The notes under the pieces were generated by a model that saw nothing but the letters and a program-made list of their open reading frames with translations, was not told the DNA's origin and made no database searches. Positions 1-10,327 of a stretch of 64,000 nt of DNA are shown piece after piece. This stretch comes from Magnaporthiopsis rhizophila (lineage: Eukaryota > Ascomycota > Sordariomycetes > Magnaporthales > Magnaporthaceae). The stretch's first letter is position 1, and each line of letters begins with the position of its first letter. Location: assembly GCA_003049465.1 (NCBI GenBank), contig PYSS01000122.1, forward strand, positions 8,625-72,624, written 5' to 3'. The translations under genes were made by a program, and so were the position numbers.

Positions 1-259
1 GGGGGGGGGGGGATAGAAGCGAGGATGCCAAAGCGAGGATGCAACCAAAGACGAAAAAAACAGGCTATCCGAGAAACTCCAAAGTTGTTATGCTGAAATG
101 CCGCTTATCGCTCCATGCCAGTGCGGAACTAAAACCCCGCTCGTGCCACACTCTATTCACACCAGACGAATAGCTATACTCTACCATCCTGATCAGGAAC
201 CATGAAAGCTTGCATCGTCTGTGGTATACCCCTTCTGCAAGTCCGTTGTGCCTTCCGAA
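1..259. other. Window edge and 3' flank of the E2 gene
   Basis: The window opens with twelve G in a row, followed by a short direct repeat of the kind AGCGAGGATGC (around 18-43). No gene is visible here. This is the 3' flank of the minus-strand ubiquitin-conjugating enzyme. The G run at base 1 may mark a contig end. Confidence 0.5.
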
Positions 260-1156
260 TCACTGCTCACCCAGGAGCCGGGCGGTAATATCGCCCATGT
301 AGGCCTCTTCAAGTTCGTAGTCCTCGCCACCGTTTCGGTCGATCCCGACGTAGTTGAAGGCCTCGACAACCTTTTCGAGCTCAAATCCCATGTTGACAAA
401 GCGATTGATAAGCTCTCTGTTGTAGCCTTGGTATCTGACAACGTGAAGTGAAGAGGTTAGTTATGAGTTGTCGACAGCCAAAAACAATCATTGTCGCCGG
501 AAAAAAGGCGCGTTTGTCACATGCATGGGGTTAGGAAAGAATTTCGACATACTTGAGAGGGTCATCTGGTTGCTTGACTTGCTTGATGACTTTCCTTTGG
601 TGCTGCTCGGGTGGGATTTGTGTACGAGGAGCGCCGGCATACTTGACGGCCCAGTCGTGCGCGACAAGCTTGAAGTATTCCGGGTCTTCCATCAACATTT
701 TGGCGACCTCGGCGTCTTGCGGATCCTTGGGGTTGGGAGATTCGAGGAGCATGCGCAGCGACAGAAGGGCCATCTTGATCGTGCCGACAGGAGACCAGCC
801 ACTACCTAGTGTGTCAAGACAGATCGCGCCCTAGGAAAGTAATGTTAGCCACCAAGTGCTCACGCCACTGCCGTGCCCAGAACCGCCCTGCTCACCGTCT
901 GGCTGCTGATGTTGGGGTGCCAGATTTTCGTGTCGAACTTCATGATAGGAGACTTGAAGGGGTACGTGTCCGGAATCACAATGTCGACAGTGTAGGTGCC
1001 GCCGGTGTATGGCGTGTCCGGGGGTGCGGGGAAGGTGCCCTTGAGGTGTGTTATCTCCTGCTCGTTGACGGGCGCCACCATGATCTGCGACTTTTCGGCA
1101 TCGGCCGCGATGTCCTGCAGCTCCTTTGTGATCCGCCGCAGACGCGAGGAACTCAT
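260..1156 (-). CDS. UBC1: Ubiquitin-conjugating enzyme E2 with C-terminal UBA domain (Ubc1/UBE2K type)
   Basis: This E2 accepts ubiquitin from E1 as a Cys thioester and builds chains, in this class mainly K48-linked, for proteasomal degradation. The model has three exons: 1156-896, 830-553 and 434-260, giving 237 residues. Introns start GTGAGC and GTATGT and end in CTAG and TCAG. The UBC fold spans about residues 5-150, with HPN at 80-82 and the active Cys at residue 91 in the GAICLDTL block. The last exon encodes a UBA domain with an MGF loop (NRELINRFVNMGF), which in UBE2K/Ubc1 binds ubiquitin. The start ATG gives MSSSRLRRITKEL, the normal N-terminus of the family; an upstream in-frame extension is not expected. 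It is divergent from the proteasome ATPase gene across about 1.2 kb. The family assignment is secure, while the symbol rests on the UBA tail. Confidence 0.93.
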
Positions 1157-2377
1157 GACTGCGGCGGATGTTTGACCTTGCGGGCAGAGAGGTCGTTCCT
1201 CAGGGTAGCAACAAACGGCTGCCAAGGGTCCGAGCAGCGGGTGTGTCTTGAGCCTCGTAATAGTTGCTGCCGTGGGGTTGCGGAATTGCAGCTATGAGAC
1301 GGCGGTGGGGAGGCTTCCCCGACTACCTCGCCGCTAGGCTGCGAGTTGCCCAACGGAAGTCTATGTCGTGCGGGGAGGGGGACTCCGGCGGCGAGCGTCA
1401 GGCACCGGGGCACCGTGGCGGGATGTCGTCGGCTGCTCAAGAGTGAGCTTCGAGAACTGGTGTTGTTTGTGGAGTTTGGAGAGGAGCGCAAGGTGGGTGG
1501 CGGGGAGGCTCTCACGGAAAGCGTGGTGATAGGCCGAGGCTATGGTCTGTTTGGTCGGGCGTTCCTAGTCAACTCGTCAGACGGCTCGGAACACCAGCGT
1601 CGTAGGCGAAGGTGCAAGGCAGGCTGGCTAGGCGAAGAAGGGGTAGCCTCCGACTTTGGCTCAATTTACGCACTTATCAGGCCAGACGTCGAATGTTGGC
1701 GGAACCGTCGGTGCCAGGGTGAGCGTTGGTGTCAGATGAAGATGTAGAGAGGACCAAGTGCTGCTGATCAAGTCGAGATAATGGCCTTTCGAGCTGTCAT
1801 CTGACGCTGTTTAGCTTTTCAATTTTGCAAGGTAAAGACAGGTAGCAGCAGGAGAGTGAGCGAAGTGGTGGATTTTTGAGCAACACGAGGCCTTTCGAAG
1901 GCAGCAGTAGCGTTTGGCTGGCGGCGTTGGCAGCGCTTTCCTCGGTTTTCCAGGTGCGCCTGCTGGCTGAGCCTTCCCCTCCAGTTAGTATCGCGGCTAT
2001 TAGAGGGGTCGAAATGCACTGTGACGCTGCAACGCCTGCCCGCCCGGCGCCCCGTGCGTGGCCCGAGCGGCTTAGGTTGGTTCATGGGTCAGCCACAATT
2101 ATCCCAACCGCCGCCACAGATCTGGACCGTGCGTGAGCTGTCGCGTTTCTGTTGCCGCCTACCCAGCTGGCTTTCCTAAGCAGCAATCCTCAAGCGAACC
2201 TACGGTTCCTCCCCAAACGCCCAGCACCAAGCACCAACACCGGTTGCTTCATTGGGAACCATTTTTACTCGACGAGCATTCCCACCTCCTGCAGCCTGGT
2301 CGCCAGCGTCTTGAACTATCTAGCGATATTAACGAGACCACACTTGGCCGAGATCCCCGCTCTGGACGCCATTCGAG
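1157..2377. promoter_or_regulatory. Divergent intergenic region between E2 and RPT2
   Basis: This stretch of about 1.2 kb separates the two divergent start codons of a ubiquitin-conjugating enzyme and a proteasome ATPase, so it must hold both promoters and both 5' leaders. No convincing coding region is seen, and I recognised no specific operator. Confidence 0.5.
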
Positions 2378-4077
2378 ATGGTGAGTCCGTCATGGCTGAT
2401 ATATCAACTCTGCGAGTCGACGCCCGACCTCGAGCTAACATGGTTTGTTGGATAGGGACAAAATCAGTCGGGAATGGGCGGAGGCCAAGGTGATGGCAAG
2501 GATGACAAGGATAAGAAGGTACGACATGCATCGGCATCATCTGGCAGCGTCATATGCCCTGCAGATTCTGATCATGGTCCTTTCAACCACCGTGACCTGA
2601 TAAAACTGCACCCTCCATTACCCTAGCTTGCCACCGCACTGGCATGTCTCTGCCGCTGACCACGCTTTTGCCCGTGTACAGAAGGAGAAGCCCAAGTACG
2701 AGCCCCCGCCGCGGCCGACGACGCGCATCGGCCGCAAGAAGAGAAAGGGAGGCGGCACCAGTGCCGCGGCCAAGCTCCCGACCGTCTTCCCGACTAGCCG
2801 GTGCAAGTTGAGGCTCCTGCGGATGCAACGCACACATGATCACCTGCTCTTGGAGGAGGAATACGTCGAGAACCAGGAGCGCCTGCGCAGGGCCAAGGCA
2901 GCCAAGGACAACAATGCGGCGCCGAGCTCGGACGTCGACGCCGGGGACCGGAATGCTGACGAGCGTGGTCGGGTCGACGACATGCGCGGCAGCCCCATGG
3001 GCGTCGGCACGCTCGAGGAGATGATCGACGACGACCACGCCATTGTTTCTAGCACTACTGGGCCGGAGTACTACGTCAGCATCATGAGCTTCGTCGACAA
3101 AGACCTGCTGGAGCCCGGCGCAAGCGTGCTGCTGCACCACAAGAGCGTCAGCATCGTTGGCGTCTTGACCGACGATGCTGATCCTCTGGTCAGCGTCATG
3201 AAGTTGGACAAGGCGCCGACGGAGTCGTATGCCGACATTGGTGGGTTGGAGCAACAGATCCAGGAAGTGCGCGAGTCTGTCGAGCTGCCGCTCCTCCACC
3301 CGGAGCTCTACGAGGAGATGGGAATCAAGCCGCCCAAGGGTGTCATTCTCTACGGCGCGCCAGGCACAGGAAAGACGCTGCTCGCCAAGGCGGTGGCCAA
3401 CCAGACGTCGGCCACTTTCCTACGCATCGTGGGCAGTGAGTTGATTCAGAAGTATCTCGGTGATGGCCCCCGGCTGGTGCGCCAGCTCTTCCAGGTAAGC
3501 AATCATAATCTTAGCGGCCCAGGCTTTCTTGTCGTCCGGGACCTCGATGCTAAAGTCAACCGACCTCCAGGTCGCCGCCGAAAACGCGCCCTCGATCGTG
3601 TTCATCGACGAGATCGATGCAATCGGTACCAAGCGATACGACTCCACCTCGGGCGGTGAACGCGAGGTTCAGCGAACCATGTTGGAGCTTCTCAATCAGC
3701 TTGACGGGTTCGACGACCGCGGTGACGTCAAGGTGATCATGGCGACCAACAAGATCGAGACGCTCGACCCGGCGCTGATCCGGCCCGGCCGTATCGACCG
3801 CAAGATTTTGTTCGAGAACCCGGACCAGAACACCAAGCGCAAGATCTTCACGCTGCACACGTCCAAAATGTCGCTGAACGAGGATGTGGACCTGGAGGAG
3901 TTCATCGCGCAGAAGGACGACCTCTCGGGCGCCGATATCAAGGCGATCTGCTCCGAGGCCGGACTCATGGCGCTGCGTGAACGCAGAATGCGTGTGCAGA
4001 TGGCCGACTTCCGCGCCGCTCGCGAGAGGGTGTTGCGGACGAAACAGGAGGGCGAGCCTGAAGGACTGTATCTGTAA
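2378..4077 (+). CDS. RPT2: 26S proteasome regulatory subunit 4, AAA ATPase Rpt2
   Basis: This is a subunit of the heterohexameric ATPase ring in the 19S cap, which unfolds substrates and opens the 20S gate. There are four exons: 2378-2380, 2456-2518, 2682-3494 and 3571-4077, totalling 461 residues. Exon 1 is only the ATG, followed at once by GTGAGT. The spliced N-terminus reads MGQNQS, a match to the N-myristoylation pattern MGxxxS known for Rpt2. A Lys-rich tail leads into KPKYEPP and the OB region. Walker A is GAPGTGKT at 247-254, and Walker B is IVFIDEID at 302-309, followed by the GRIDRKI arginine-finger region. The C-terminus ends LYL, the HbYX gate-opening motif of Rpt2. Intron 3 would read in frame as VSNHN but is removed so that FQ joins VAAENAPS as in the family. 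Confidence 0.96.
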
Positions 4078-5011
4078 TGTATTACTACATCTTTGATGAC
4101 GACCCGCAAGTGCCAGCTGCATTTTGGAGAGGGTAGGGTTTAGAGGGAAGCGATACATTGACAATGCCGTAAATGGTTTCTCCATGGACGTGTCCCCTCG
4201 CTCGCTTGATCCGAGGCGTCTGAGGAGCCAATGGGTTCCGTCGGGTTTTGGCTTCCTTGTCAGCTGCACGTTATGAACATGGCCAAGGATATCACGGCAG
4301 CGGCATGGGCACCCAACCATGTTCGGCTGCTGGGCTCCTTTTGTTTTGTGGTGTGGTGATAAAACTAGGACACCGTCTGCAATTTCAAGGTTGCAATCAA
4401 AATGCAGGTCCACGGTTGTCAGCACCTTGGCTCCTGTAATTTCACCCGCACCGCTGCCTAACCTTTTAGTGGACGGTGTCCAATCATGACGCCTGTTTCG
4501 TACTTTGGAGCGATCAGGCGGCCAATAGCGCTAGGAGATCTCTTACCTAGCCGAGCCTGGCGGCGCCTCCCCACGATGATCTGGCTCATTTCGTCGATTA
4601 TGATGGGGGTTGCACACTCCTCCATCCTCTAGCCAGAATGACTTGGACTGTGGGGAGAAAATTCGGCGACGTCGGGCTCGTTGGCCCATGTAAGGGTCGG
4701 GCTAGCATGGATGTTGGTTGGCTCTCTCCATACGACGCATTCTTGACGGCCCGACTAAGGGCAATTTCACGCTGGGTGTGTGGTGTGTGGACCACGATGA
4801 GCTGCCAACCATCAGGAGGGATGCAGAAGGGAGGTATTTAAGACGCGGCCGAGATCCGTTGGTTGCCCTCCATCCCATAGGCGCGCCCTGTTGTCTCGAG
4901 GTCCTGGTCCATTTGTCACTCCCTTCCTTTACAGTGACACGGACATTGCATTCTTTCGAACAATCCCTTTCAGCTCTCTCACTCTCGGTCACTTTCCGCC
5001 AACAAAAGAAC
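4078..5011. promoter_or_regulatory. Intergenic region with promoter of the fasciclin gene
   Basis: About 930 bp without a supported gene. A TATA-like TATTTAA lies at 4835-4841, about 175 bp before the fasciclin ATG, followed by a pyrimidine-rich leader. The left part is presumably the RPT2 3' UTR and terminator. Confidence 0.4.
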
Positions 5012-6370
5012 ATGCCGGGCTCGCTACACCCCCTGCGAAGGGCCGCCGCACGCCTTGCTGCCGTTGCATTCGTTGCGGCCCTTGCGCTGTCACCCACCAC
5101 CGTCCATGCGCAGACGGACGACTTGGCCGCAGTCCTGTCCAAGCAGCAGAACGTGTCGACTTACACCAACCTGTTGAGCAAATACCCCAAGGCCTTTGAG
5201 AACCTCCCGAGCTCTGGCGTAACAGTTAGTGGTACCCGTACACGTATCTTTTCTGGGGCTTATAACTAATACGGGGCTTTTTCACACACCGCGCTGCAGA
5301 TCCTCGTCCCTACCGATGCCGCCTTTGTCAAGTTCCAGTCGTGGGACCGCGGCGATGCTGCGTACGCGGAAAAGCTGCTGCAGTACCACATGCTGCAGGG
5401 AAAAGTGTCCATTGGCAGCATACGCGAGGGCAGCTCCATCTTTGTGCCGACGCTGCTGACCGACTCCAAGTACACCAACGTGTCGGGCGGCGCCGAGATG
5501 ATCATCAACCGCCAGCGCGACACCTCCGTCTTCATCTCGGGCCTGGCCACGCGGGCCACGCTGGTGGGCAGCCCGGACGTGCCCTTCAAGGGCGGCGCCG
5601 TGCAGCTGATCGACTCGGTCCTGGCCATGCCGGCGCGGTTCGAGAGGACGGCGCGCGAGTCGTTCAACGGCGACATCGACTCGTTCCTCGGCGCCCTGTA
5701 CGCGGCCGGCATCCTGGCCGAGTTCGCCGACGGCGCCAACCTGACCGTCTTCGCGCCGCGCAACGCCGCCATGGCCCACGTGGGCGGCGCCCTGCAGGCC
5801 ATGTCGCGCGAGCAGCTGGCCCGCGTGCTGCGCCACCACCTGGTGCCCGGGCGCGTGCTGCACGGCACCGACCTGCGCAACGGCACCGAGATCTCTCTGG
5901 CGGCGGGGGCGGGGGCGGGGGCCCTACGCGTGACGCTGCACAACAACGACATCTTCATCGGCGCCGCAAAGGTCGCGTCGACAAACTTCCTCGTCGCGAA
6001 CGGCATCGTGCACCTGCTCGACGACGTCCTCAACCCGGACGCCGCCGCCGACGCCCGCGTCAACGTCACGGCCGAGTCGCGCCCGCCTCTGTTCAGCGCC
6101 ACGGGCGCCGACGCGGCACCTACGGGGGTCGGTGCGGTGTTGCCCTTCACCACTGCGCTGCCGTGTGTCACCGCCTGTCCGACCCCGGGGGCCGGTGGCG
6201 GTGGCGGTGGCGGCGCGGGTGGCAACGGCGTCAGGACCAGCTCCAGCTCAGGGGTTGCGGGGCGTGTTTTTGCGGCCAGGCCTACCGGTATGGCCGGGGT
6301 CGGTGTCGGCATGGGCGTTGGCCTCGCCATGGGCCTCGCTGGCATGGAGGCTGTGGGGGCGATGCTGTGA
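5012..6370 (+). CDS. Secreted fasciclin (FAS1) protein, probably GPI-anchored
   Basis: This is a cell-surface adhesion-type protein. There are two exons, 5012-5224 and 5300-6370, giving 427 residues; the intron runs GTTAGT to CTGCAG and restores the FAS1 H1 box (TILVPTDAAF). Residues 1 to about 33 form a signal peptide ending VHAQ. Two FAS1 domains follow, at about 38-190 (ILVPTDAAF, then YHMLQG) and 205-350 (NLTVFAPRNAAMA, HHLVPGRVL, then a second box near VHLLDDVLNP). Then comes a Gly/Ser-rich linker (about 385-405) and a hydrophobic Gly-rich tail, the layout expected for GPI attachment. Several N-x-S/T sequons are present. A second, better-conserved fasciclin gene lies 15 kb to the right in the same orientation. 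The domain family is secure, and the GPI anchor is inferred from composition. Confidence 0.88.
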
Positions 6371-6486
6371 CTAGGTGAACGCACGCCATGTTTGCTTGTT
6401 GTTTGGGCCCGGGATGGGATATTCACATGTAGATAATAGCTCATCAAGGAGCAAGAGTAGATACCACCTACCTTATATACCACCTA
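6371..6486. repeat. Left copy of a 16-bp tandem repeat split by a solo LTR
   Basis: The segment ACCTACCTTATATACC plus ACCT at 6466-6485 is repeated at 6788-6807. Removing the 301-bp insert between them recreates a head-to-tail array of the 16-bp unit. Outside this, ACATGTAGATAA at 6425-6436 is perfectly inverted at 6808-6819, so the uninterrupted locus would be flanked by a 12-bp inverted repeat. The rest is the 3' flank of the fasciclin gene. Confidence 0.6.
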
Positions 6487-6787
6487 TGTTGGCAGGAGTG
6501 GGTTTCTCCTGTTAAGTCGGCTCGGAGACCTCCAAAAGGGGTGAACAAAGATCTCTATGATCTGGGGAATAGTCCTATTATTGTGCACAAGGAGGAAGGA
6601 ATCTATCTGCCTAAGGTAGGGCACAGGACTGCCCTTTTGTAGCTTGGAGGCGATCGCCCAAAGGGCGATCCGCCGCTCTAGCCGCACAGGCCGATTGGCC
6701 CGTGCGGGGTCCAAAGGGGCCCAGAGGGTCCCTTCATTCCGTCCTCCTTTTCCGGATCGCACGCGCACAGAAATGCCTATTCCAACA
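6487..6787. mobile_element. Solo LTR (301 bp) with 5-bp target duplication ACCTA
   Basis: The element begins TGTTGG and ends CCAACA, perfect 6-bp terminal inversions with the TG..CA ends of LTR retrotransposons. ACCTA directly precedes it (6482-6486) and directly follows it (6788-6792). It contains no open reading frame of note. An internal hairpin-rich stretch lies around 6650-6700 (GGCGATCGCC, AAAGGGCGATC). It sits about 290 bp upstream of a tRNA gene, a favoured target for some retrotransposon integrases. It does not resemble the LTRs of the two large elements at 47-63 kb. A small non-autonomous TRIM or MITE is an alternative. Confidence 0.62.
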
Positions 6788-7076
6788 ACCTACCTTATAT
6801 ACCACCTTATCTACATGTCTGCCCGCCCAAGAGTTTGACCAGCATGACGTGAACGATGAGGGAATTTTTCCAGCGAAAGCCTGTTCTTCTCTCTCCTGGG
6901 CTCGGTTCCACACAAGCCGCCCGCGCCAAGCCCCAACTCTTCCTCCGCTCCTCCTCCCGTCCTCTCTCCATCCAATATCAGTACCCCGACTCAAGTTTGT
7001 TCCCTCATCATACCCGCCATTACACTTATAACCACCCTCTCCATCCCACAATGGCCACCCACAACGAAAAGGCTCC

Positions 7077-7210
7077 GGGATCGTGGCGCAGTTGGCTAGC
7101 GCGTAGGTCTCATAGCTATAACATCTGACGATATAAAAGCGTCTTTGTCACAGCATATGACCTGAAAAAGGGCAATCCTAAGGTCGTGAGTTCGAGCCTC
7201 ACCGATCCCA
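7077..7210 (+). tRNA. tRNA-Met (CAU), elongator type, with 60-nt intron
   Basis: The acceptor GGGATCG pairs with CGATCCC, and A7210 is the discriminator. The D arm is GCGC-AGTTGGCTA-GCGC. The anticodon loop CTCATA carries CAT at 7111-7113, and the T arm is GTGAG-TTCGAGC-CTCAC. The intron lies one base 3' of the anticodon (7115-7174), the universal nuclear position. Within it TATGACC (7156-7162) can pair with the anticodon region, as needed for the pre-tRNA endonuclease. The anticodon stem has the T31-T39 mismatch also present in yeast elongator Met tRNA. The lack of initiator features argues for the elongator. A TTTT Pol III stop follows at 7213-7216. Confidence 0.93.
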
Positions 7211-7212
7211 TC

Positions 7213-7216
7213 TTTT
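7213..7216 (+). terminator. Pol III terminator of tRNA-Met
   Basis: A run of four T lies directly after the mature 3' end of the tRNA gene, the minimal RNA polymerase III stop. Confidence 0.7.
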
Positions 7217-8208
7217 GCTGCGCTCACTAGCCAGTGGTTTTGTTTTACGCAGGTTAGTCTTTTTGTAGGACCTGGCCGATGAGGATAACCCCGATGCCGT
7301 CTGTTCGAGCCTTGTCGATTTCACTGTTTTTCTTTACATGCCGCATTGCCAAGCGGCTAGCACAGCCTATACCTGCCAGTCACTAATACAAGGCGACCCG
7401 ACGTACTGTTTCCTTTTTACCCTCGCCTTAATCTACATTTACTGCTTACTATCTTGTTCCTTCTCCTTTTAATAGCTCGATTGCATGCGTGCCGAAGCCG
7501 GGAGAATTACCCCATCCGTCCTTAGTTCCCAGTATCTCCTCTTCTCGTGAACCATCGGGCATCTAAGCGATCCTACGGCTGCTTTCCCCAGCTTTTCCCT
7601 GTCCTACTCCAAAATGACCTTCCTATTCAGGCTCAGGTTGCGGCTAGCTTGCCTTCAATTGCCTTCGCAGTCGATTGTCTCGGGAACGGAAGCACTGAGC
7701 CACACTCCGCAGCGCCCAATTTCCAGTTATTTTTACTTCCACCAAACATTGAGCCCGTCCAAGCCTTCCCGTGCGGCTGAAGACCATCTGGTGGTGTGGT
7801 CCTCGGCTGTCCACCCTGCGGCTGGTCGTGGGGCAGCGAATCATGGGTTGTCCCGTGCCTCCACCATACGGCCATCGCCACCAATAGCTGAATGGCTACA
7901 GCACCCGAAGGCCTTTGTCTTTCCATGGCGCTCAACTCCACCGGATCCTTTCATCGTGGGCCAGATGGATGCGGAACTGGCAGTGTAGCCGTCTAGGCTA
8001 TTATGCCTCTTAATTGATGGACTCTGGGGAAAATGAGGCCATGGTGATGCGTGTATAAAGGGGCGCCGCCCAGCACCCCAATGTTCCTAGAGCCGGGCAT
8101 ACTCGGTAGCATCCTCACCACAAGGCCACAGACAAGGGGAAAAAAATCATCTCTCTGCCACTTACAAGCCCACAACTATCTCCCCTGAATCCAGAGCCCC
8201 TTTTCACC
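7217..8208. promoter_or_regulatory. Intergenic region with TATA box of the secreted peptidase-like gene
   Basis: No supported gene is seen. A clear TATAAAG lies at 8054-8060, about 150 bp before the ATG at 8209, with a normal leader behind it. The rest is unassigned. Confidence 0.45.
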
Positions 8209-9142
8209 ATGAAGACTACTCTGGTTCTCATCTCGGTCCTGAGCGCCCTGACGGGAACCTATGCGGCCGTCAACGAGCCTTGCTATAGCACTGGAGGACG
8301 TGCAGGTAAGAGAGTCCCTCATGCCACCAGGCAAAGACCGAATCAAGCCACTTACATCCTCTCCCCTCCCTTCCCACAGGCGTCTGTCTCTCGACCTCGG
8401 CGTGCAGCAGCGCGGGCGGCACGACCATCAACGGCGCCTGTCCCGCCGACGCGAACGACATCAAGTGCTGCAGCAAGCCGACCTGCGGCTCGTCGTCGGC
8501 CGGCAACTGCCGCTGGACCTCGGACTGCGCGGGCACCTCGACGTCCAACCAGTGCCCGGGCCCCTCGTCCTTCAAGTGCTGCTCGTCGTCGGCCCAGGGC
8601 TGGGGCGGCTACAGCACCCCGAGCTACCCGTCCACGTCCAGCGGCTGCAAGCAGGTGGCCATCGACGCCGCCAAGAAGATCGTCGCCGCCTGGCCCGGCC
8701 GGGTCCGCGAGATTGGCTGCATCAGGGACTGCACCTGCGGCTCCGGCAGCGACCACTGCTGCGGAAAGGCCACGGACATGATGTGCTCGGATGCGGGCGG
8801 TGTAAGTTTTTGTCGGAATGTGATCACCACTGAGCAAACCTGGCTGACATGATGCCCACTGCGGAACAGACCGCCACCCTCTCCGGCCGTGAGATCGCAG
8901 AGTGGGTGATGAACAACCGGGCGACCCTCAACCTCAAGTACGTCATCTGGGGCCAGAAGATCTGGGAAACGAGCCAGGACAGCGTCAAGTCGTGGGACAG
9001 CTGGAGGACCATGGAGGACCGGGGCGACGTCACGCAGAATCACTGGTAGACATGCCCATATACTGTGTGCTGCGCATCGATCCCGGACTACGCGCTAACA
9101 AACTGCTTTTTCAGGGACCACGTTCATGTCAGCTACAACTAG
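8209..9142 (+). CDS. Secreted Cys-rich protein with ARB-07466-like (M15/LAS-fold) C-terminal domain
   Basis: Four exons, 8209-8305, 8380-8801, 8870-9045 and 9115-9142, give 240 residues with all phases consistent. A signal peptide (1 to about 19, ending TYAA) is followed by a Cys-rich N-terminal half with CC pairs (62-63, 99-100) and a Ser-rich hinge. The C-terminal domain (about 121-240) has SDHCCGKATD, where H158 and D165 fit the H-x6-D zinc motif of LAS peptidases, and ends DHVHVSYN with H234/H236 as the third ligand candidates. Such proteins are secreted by many fungi, are often called NlpC/P60-like or VanY-like, and have no firm substrate. A role on cell-wall or bacterial peptidoglycan peptides is inference. 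The stop lies in a 28-nt last exon; without splicing the frame would end at TGG TAG and lose the HVH. Confidence 0.82.
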
Positions 9143-10327
9143 ATGGCAGCAGCACAGCAGCGCGAAAAGGAGGGTCCAGTCGCCATGCTTCTGCTAAACG
9201 GAGGCTGCGTCGGGCCCAACTGGGATGGGAGATGCCCAGTGCGGCCCATTCAGGGCCTTTTTCGCCCGTTCTTTCTTGTAGTAAAAGCAACAATGCTAGC
9301 GAGGCCGCAGCCCTTCTTCCCAGTCAAGCCTCACAATGATACAAAGCGCCACACTCTATTCCAACGCTTTTTGGCCGAATTCTGAACGTAGGAGGAGCAA
9401 ATCCCTCTACCGTTTCTTCCTCTTTATGTTCGTCTTTGAGCGGCGTAAAACGATCCATTTGTAACGTAGGTCATTCACCCATGTCCTAGTTAGCTATATT
9501 GCACCGAAAATAGCAGCTTGGGCGTTGCTGCTGTCCATGCGGGGACACGCAGCTATTCCTCCAGATGACGCCCAGGTTCCCCCAGGCCACAGCCCAGCTC
9601 CTCCTGAATACCTGCCGCTCGCCGGCCGCAGCGATCAGTTGGCAGCTAGGTGACAAATTCCGCCTTCACTGCCCTGTCGTGGCCGACCCACTTCACCAGC
9701 ACCTGCCTTTGCGAGTGCTTGCGCATATGAAGTGTGCTACGATGGGGAGTGTCTATTAAACTGACCCATGGAGGTAAAGTGATCAACTGACTGGCTAGGG
9801 AAGATATTAGTGACATCTGGCTGCTTCCGTCGAGAGCCTGGCGAGTGACCAGGACACTCTATCATACTGTCATCCTTTGGAAATATTATGGCTGGAAGAG
9901 TATCAGACAGGGTATATCGAGTATCCCCACGAGAACCCCATCGTCTGGATCGTGCGCGACAAGCGGCACGAGAACAGCACCGGCCCCATGATGGGAAACG
10001 ACGCAGCAACGAAGCGCCCAGCAGCACGTCTACGAGCAGTTTCGCGAGGATGATTCCACCGGACCTGAAGCACGGACTGCGCGTCCCCGAGGTCTACCGC
10101 ATCCTGCGAGACATTTCCGTTGTACTTTATCTTACCTGATTATTCGCTCCTCTTTCCTTCCTCCATGTTGTAGAACCAGGTCAAAGATGGCGGCAAGGAA
10201 AGTCAGGTTTAAATTGGCGTCGAAGAAAAAAAGCAGATTCCTGGTTGCAGCCGCTTCACGGCGGGATATTTGCAGGGATCAGGATGAACTGGCTTCAAGC
10301 CGGGGATTTAAATGCATGATAATTATA
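9143..10327. other. Intergenic region with a possible decayed gene fragment
   Basis: No intact gene is seen. Between about 9890 and 10110 the plus strand has a protein-like run (YIEYPHENPIVWIVRDKRHE) that shifts frame into VYEQFREDD and then LKHGLRVPEVYRILRD, as if an old coding exon had picked up frameshifts. I could not name the family. Confidence 0.25.

Noticed and set aside
5341..6378. 345-codon plus-strand frame and a 405-codon minus-strand frame over the fasciclin gene
   Set aside because: Both are Arg/Pro/Ala-rich shadows of the FAS1 frame, which alone has the domain motifs and splice-supported signal peptide.
6856..7128. Small plus-strand frame ending MATHNEKAPGSW
   Set aside because: It runs into the tRNA-Met gene, and no protein support is seen.
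8352..8837. Minus-strand Ala/Arg-rich frame
   Set aside because: Shadow of the secreted peptidase-like gene exon 2.
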